NCBI GenBank assembly: GCA_009760855.2
Contig: WPIO01000034.1
Span: 3,841,501-3,905,500, forward strand
Source: Cristatella mucedo
Taxonomy: Eukaryota > Bryozoa > Phylactolaemata > Cristatellidae
Length of the DNA: 64,000 nucleotides
Reading direction: 5' to 3'
Shown here piece after piece: positions 59,560 through 64,000 of the stretch. Below the pieces are notes generated by a model that did no database searches, had not been told where the DNA came from, and saw only the letters and a program-made list of their open reading frames with translations. The number at the start of each line of letters is the position of its first letter. Within the stretch, counting starts at the first letter, position 1. The translations under genes were made by a program, and so were the position numbers.

Positions 59560-61330
59560 CGGGTTCTACGAATTACCGCAATCCACTCTAATTAGGCTAG
59601 CAACGACCAGACGTAAGTGTTGCCGAGCTAAAAAATTTCTCTGATATTGTAGTACGTGTTCGAATTTATCTGTCCACAAAATTGCATGGCGCTTCGCGCG
59701 CGAGCACTTATGCAAATGAGCTTTGACGCTGACGCCTGTACCGCAATTCATTCTAGTTCCCGTTAAATCCACCACAAATCAGCTGCCTACAGCTCCAAAA
59801 AGTTTGGAATATCAAACTGCGCTACACGTACAACGTACACAGAAAATTTCGCGCGATTCCGCTCACGCGTTCTCACAAAGTCCACTGAAATAAGGTTGCA
59901 GTGGCCCAGGCCAATACCGCAATCCACCGCAAACCACTGCATTCCAACGCATTCCGCCGTGCATCGAAAGAAATCCTGATCGAAAAGCTCCTTTTTTGAT
60001 TGCATATGACAGCACACTCTGCGACAATTGCATTTAAAAAATTTCACTCGCATTGGCACGGCCATTCTTGTGCAATGCGCTACAATCGACTGCAGTAGCT
60101 CAGGCCAATACCGAAATCCACTTCAATCCACAGAATCCACCGCATAAAAAAATCGAAATACATTGCGCCGAGCTCCAGTTTTTACTGCATATTAAAGTGC
60201 ACCAAACTGTGTGCACAACCACGTAAAATAAAAAAAATTGTGCAATCTTGCACTGTGGCAATGGGCGGCAATAGCCTGAAATGACCTTGAAAACAACCGC
60301 AATCCACTCTATTCCACTGCAAATCATCTTCAAATCGCCATCAAAATTAAATCAAATCAAAATCGCCATCGCGAAGCTCTAATTTTCATTGCATATAGGA
60401 CTAGACTCAGTTCAAAGTGCATCCACAAAATTTCGCACCATTGGGCATATGCGTTCTCATGCAATGAATTGCAATCGACTGCAACGGCCCGGTCCCATAC
60501 CGCAATCCACCTCAATCCGCCGAAATCCACTGCAATCCGCCACACAGCGACCAGAATGCGTACACTAGAAGCTCTAATTGTGATTGTACGCTGCTCTATT
60601 CTTCGGTTATTGTGTACTCGCATAACTTCACTGTAATTGCCTCGGGCATTCTGCATCAATGCACTGCAATTGACTGCAACTGCCCGGGCCAGTACGTCAA
60701 TGTACCGAAACCCGCCGAAAAATGACCAGAAAACGTACACTTTAAGCTCTAATAGTGATTGCATGTTGCTCGAATTTTTTGTTATTGTATTATCCCACAA
60801 TTGTACTGCAATCGCGTCGATCATTCGGCATTAATGCACTTCAGTTTACTGCTGTGGTCCTGGCCGATGCCTCAATATACAGCAATCAGATGCAAAATGC
60901 CCTGAAATTGGTTTCGCAATGCTCCAATTTGTAATGCATGTTACAAAGCACACTGGTTAAATTCAACCACATCATTTTAAGTAATTGCGCTCGTATAATC
61001 TCGGGCAATGCATGGCAATCTACGGCAACGGCTCGGCTCAAAGCAGCAATCCACTACGATCCGTGGCAAGTTGACACTAAACTGGCTGCACGAAGTGCCG
61101 ACTGTCATCGCATTTCACATTTCTTTGTGCTAAAAATGAAATCGTAGGACTTTCAAGCTATTTTGCACGTTAATTGTCAACGATACACGGTAATCGACAG
61201 CAATGGCAGGGACCAATACCGAAATCCGTGGCAAATCGACGAGAAATCAGCTGCACCAAGCTCAAATTCTCATTCCACGTAACATCTCAGTAAGTGCACA
61301 CATTCGTTCAACCCTTTCAACCAGCTCCGA
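59560..61330. repeat. Diverged satellite-like tandem array, ~10 units of ~165-200 bp
   Basis: The phrase AATACCGCAATCCAC (with changes) recurs near 59570, 59737, 59913, 60106, 60295, 60496, 60691, 60865, 61036 and 61213. Between these marks the same order of words returns: GCTCTAATT..., GATTGCATATT..., a CACA-AAATT block, then GCAATCGACTGCAAC...GGCC. Units are strongly diverged. There is no continuous coding frame. Confidence 0.85.
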
Positions 61331-61639
61331 CCGTTCAATCTGCGAGACGATCGCAAAGTCTTCAAGTGGAAATAATTAAAATGTGTATACAATAGTAATA
61401 TAATATACGCTCGCATATTATATTATATTCAATGTAATATAATATAATGTATATGTAATGTGATACAATAACTTATGATAGTAAGATGATGATCATTAAA
61501 TAATTAGCGAACTGCCATTAGGCACTGGTTTGTTTTATTTTAAACTTCCAGAACAGTAAGACACTGAAACAGGGCAGAGACACTGAACGATCGGCTGAAA
61601 GCGCGCAACTTCCGGTGCATTACCGGGGTCTTGTCCGAT
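61331..61639. other. AT-rich spacer
   Basis: Contains an ATATAATATA-rich block at 61390-61475. No gene. Confidence 0.5.
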
Positions 61640-61810
61640 TGGGAATGCTCTCGCGATTCACTGCCCAGGTAGTGTGCTCGAGTCGTGCAACAGGTAGGTA
61701 GCTCACTATTTCCACTGTACCACTGCCAGGGGAAATAGCCGTTAAGGTTCTTCTGCCATTCCGTATGTAAGCGAGGCAGTTGAATCAGTTGACGTCTATT
61801 TATTTATTAT
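61640..61810 (+). mobile_element. SINE family A, decayed
   Basis: Head-like CACTGCCCAGGTAGTGTGCTC, core CCACTGCCAGGGGAAATAGC, then GGTTCTTCTGCCATTCCGTA, TGAATCAGTTGACG and TATTTATTATTT. Confidence 0.65.
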
Positions 61811-61887
61811 TTAAAAAGTTGGCACAATTGGCTGAAGCTTCGATTCGTGGGCCTGGACTCTGTAACTCTAAAGCGTCTTTCGCAACG

Positions 61888-61995
61888 ACACCTTCTCTCC
61901 TGCTTCAACCGCTGACACCTTCTCTCCTGCTTCAACCGCTGACACATTCTCTCCTGCTTCAACCGATGACACCTTCTCTCCTGATTCCGCCACTG
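61888..61995. repeat. 27-bp tandem repeat, 4 copies
   Basis: Units start at 61888, 61915, 61942 and 61969 and contain CTCTCCTGCTTCAACCG. A frame through them reads T-P-S-L-L-L-Q-P-L four times, but it is open for only 93 codons and has no other support. Confidence 0.95.
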
Positions 61996-62017
61996 ACACT
62001 TCGCTGGACCTTGATCA

Positions 62018-62765
62018 TGCACTTGATAATGCACTTGATGAAGCGCCCTCAGAGAACTTAATCTCTTTCTAGGCGCTTTACATTTGCTGCAAAGTGAAAT
62101 GCAATTGAATGGTAAGTAAAATCATGCTTGAAAAACAAACGAAATGAATAACATGGTTAGGGGTGACATGCACAGGGTCAGCATGCAAATGCGGTTAGTG
62201 GCAGCATGAACAGTGTCAGCACGCATAAGCACATCAAGGACGAATCACAGTGACCACTAAATGCTGTCCTAAATAGGTGTGTTTTTAGGTTCCTTTTAAA
62301 TGTGGTCAGGTCAGGGGATGTTCTGACGCAGGTCGGGAGGGAGTTCCAGGCTTTGGGAGCATACGAACTAAATGCACAGTCTCCAAAGGATTTGAGGTTT
62401 GTACGAGGTATTTGTAGACTGTTGGATTCCGAAAAGTGGGTGGTACGATGCTTGGCCTGATGGGGTAGTATATCTGACAGATAGGCTGGAGCCATAGAAT
62501 GAAGGGACCTAAAAGTGAGCGACAAAACCTTGAAGTCAATCCATTGCTTGACTGGTAGCCAGTGTAGGTCGGCGAGAAGTAGTGTGAGGAGGCAACTGCG
62601 ACGCTCATGACAGACAAGCCTAGCTGCAGAGTTTTGCACCAGCTGCAATCGCCTGATCGCACATGCTGGTAGGCCAGTAAGCAGTGAGTTGCAGAAGTCG
62701 AGATGGGATGCCACGAATGCATGGACCAACTTGGACGTGGTATCCTTATCTAAACAAGCCCGACC
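62018..62765 (-). mobile_element. L2-like LINE, C-terminal ORF2 part to 3' end, minus strand
   Basis: Open minus-strand frame without a stop from about 62764 (A-C-L-D-K-D-T-T-S-K-L-V-H-A-F) to 62178. This is the best-kept C-terminal module of the family: N-S-A-A-R-L-V, H-W-L-P-V-K-Q-W-I-D, A-P-Y-L-S-D style blocks, W-N-S-L-P-T-C-V-R-T-S-P-D-L. The usual 3' UTR follows. The tail is TGATCATGCACTTGATAATG instead of a clean ATT run. Confidence 0.92.
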
Positions 62766-62784
62766 TGCGCAAGGCAAATCTCTT

Positions 62785-62920
62785 AATTTATTGCCCTGAC
62801 GAAGCATTGCTTCCCATTTCTTGGGTACGTGAGATGAAACCTGTTGGCTACAGTACGCGCTATGTGGACCTGCTTATGCTTCGAGCGCACCATGGATAAC
62901 TCTCCGGTGTAGCTTATTAG
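62785..62920 (+). mobile_element. Second LINE family, short 3' fragment
   Basis: GAGATGAAACCTGTTGGCTAC and AACTCTCCGGTGTA match the end of the copies at 47.9 and 48.9 kb. Confidence 0.6.
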
Positions 62921-63180
62921 GATTGTGCGTGACTTTATTGCAGTTATTGATGGAGACCGAAACCTGAATGCCTATATACACACACGAGCTGTTCACTGCA
63001 TGTGGTCTCGCTTCGCTGAGTCATAGCAGACACGCATTACATGCCTATTACACGTCACTCCCGGAAGTACTCGTCGCGGAAGACAATGCTTCGCCATCTA
63101 GCCATGTGACGCAAGTGTGCCAACTTTCGGCGTGATGAAGTGAAGGACGGACTTCTTCGCTTTAGTTATGAGAGGTGCAT

Positions 63181-63284
63181 GCATATATATACATATATAT
63201 ATATATATTTATTTATTTATTTATTTATGTACGTGTGTGCGTATGTATACATGTGGGTTTGTGCGTGCGTGCGTGCGTGCGTGT
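63181..63284. repeat. (TA)n, (TTTA)n and (GTGC)n runs
   Basis: Three short microsatellites in a row: TATATA, TTTATTTATTTA and GTGCGTGCGTGC. Confidence 0.93.
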
Positions 63285-63779
63285 ATTGCTACCTCTCTGT
63301 CAATTGCGATCTCATTCATTCCGTCTTTCACCTCCCTCTCTCTCTCTTATTCTCGCTGTATCTTAACATTTCTATTTCTCTTGACTCCTCTCCTGTTTTA
63401 GGCTCGAGGATAGTTTGCGTTAAGTACGCGCGTCAGCGCTAGCAGCCGCCATCGCCAGCTGCTAATTGCGCCGTTCGGAAACACTTGTACGTCTCAAAGG
63501 AAGTAAATAATTGCCTAGCATTTAGAAATACGGAATCACTTGTGATCGATACGTACACATGCATTCGTACATGGTCTTTCAGGTAGGCACAGCCTGAGCA
63601 TTTCCTCCCCTAACCCTCACTCTGATAGACAGCAACACCCACAATAAAGTGGATACCGCGCTGCCTAAATTGGCTTTCCGCCTCAAAATCCCCTGTAATG
63701 CTGCCTGCAACTAAAAATATGTCGTCACGCATAATAAATAGAAAACAAATAAAGGCAAATAAATAAAGACCGGCATCAG
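63285..63779. other. Intergenic, no gene recognised
   Basis: Contains AAATAAA-type words near 63745-63770. Nothing else. Confidence 0.4.
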
Positions 63780-64000
63780 AAAGGGACGGCGCGACGGAAA
63801 ACTTTGGCGAGCCTCGGTTTCCTCGGGCAGCTACGTCCGATCCCGCCCCCTCAGGCAGCCGCGGCGCGGCGCTGTCTCTCCTGCGCGCACGTCTCTGCGA
63901 CCGGAGCGCACTGCAGTCTAGCCATCAGGCGTCGGCGCGGAGGACGAGACACGCTCCTCGCCGCACCCGCCGCCACGGCATGGCCGCCGTCCGGTCGACC
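63780..64000 (+). promoter_or_regulatory. CpG-rich edge with a possible gene start
   Basis: Abrupt rise in CpG content. The last ATG (63980) has a good start context (CACGGCATGG) and opens M-A-A-V-R-S-T before the window ends. This could be the next gene, on the same strand as the array. Too short to identify. Confidence 0.35.

Noticed and set aside
61780-62061. 93-codon repeat protein T-P-S-L-L-L-Q-P-L
   Set aside because: It is the translation of a 27-bp minisatellite next to a LINE tail, with no start or domain evidence.

Overview
The window looks like nuclear DNA from an animal. It has intronless or single-coding-exon ORFs with splice-acceptor-like sites just upstream, L2/CR1-type LINE fragments, two families of tRNA-derived SINEs, very long (CT)n/(GA)n microsatellites, and CpG-rich coding exons. 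The phylum cannot be fixed from this sequence. There are no bacterial operons, ribosome binding sites, CRISPR arrays, rRNA genes or stand-alone tRNA genes.

The main content is a head-to-tail array of galactose-3-O-sulfotransferase (GAL3ST family) genes, all on the + strand. Four are intact: 3417-4754, 31219-32598, 40433-41971 and 58044-59291. Two are pseudogenes: 19189-20126 and about 44520-45755. The intact ones share an N-terminal signal-anchor segment, a 5' PAPS-binding loop (LKTHKCASTT or a variant), a 3' PAPS-binding stretch (S-[IV]-V-R-D-P-A-[DE]), an L-V-x-E-x-x-D-E-[GS]-L block and a W-x-D-K-x-L-Y-D-H-F-R block. This predicts type II Golgi enzymes that move sulfate from PAPS to the 3-OH of terminal galactose on glycolipids or glycans. 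Two subclades are visible: A (the copies at 3.4, 19.2, 31.2 and 40.4 kb) and B (44.5 and 58.0 kb). The B pair is a recent duplication in which the first copy has died. Four copies have a similar AG splice-acceptor context just upstream of the coding exon, suggesting an ancestral layout of non-coding 5' exon(s) plus one coding exon.

Layout: 0-3.4 kb, microsatellite, an L2 3' end and unassigned sequence; 3.4-4.8 kb, gene 1; 5-19 kb, SINEs, L2 copies, five large (CT)n/(GA)n arrays and a perfect hairpin; 19.2-20.1 kb, pseudogene 2; 20-31 kb, a CTGTCT-type array, small tandem repeats and two larger L2 copies; 31.2-33.1 kb, gene 3; 33-40 kb, SINEs and a CpG-rich stretch with opposed CCG and CGG runs; 40.4-42.8 kb, gene 4 between a (CT)n and a (GA)n array; 44.5-45.8 kb, pseudogene 5; 46-57.4 kb, a second LINE family, several L2 copies and a CpG island; 58.0-59.3 kb, gene 6; 59.6-61.3 kb, a diverged tandem satellite of about 165-200 bp units; 61.6-63 kb, SINE, minisatellite and L2; 63.8-64 kb, a CpG-rich edge with a possible gene start.

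The LINE copies are all 5' truncated or broken by stops and frameshifts. One SINE family ends in a 3' tail very like the L2-type LINE tail, as expected if that LINE mobilised it.
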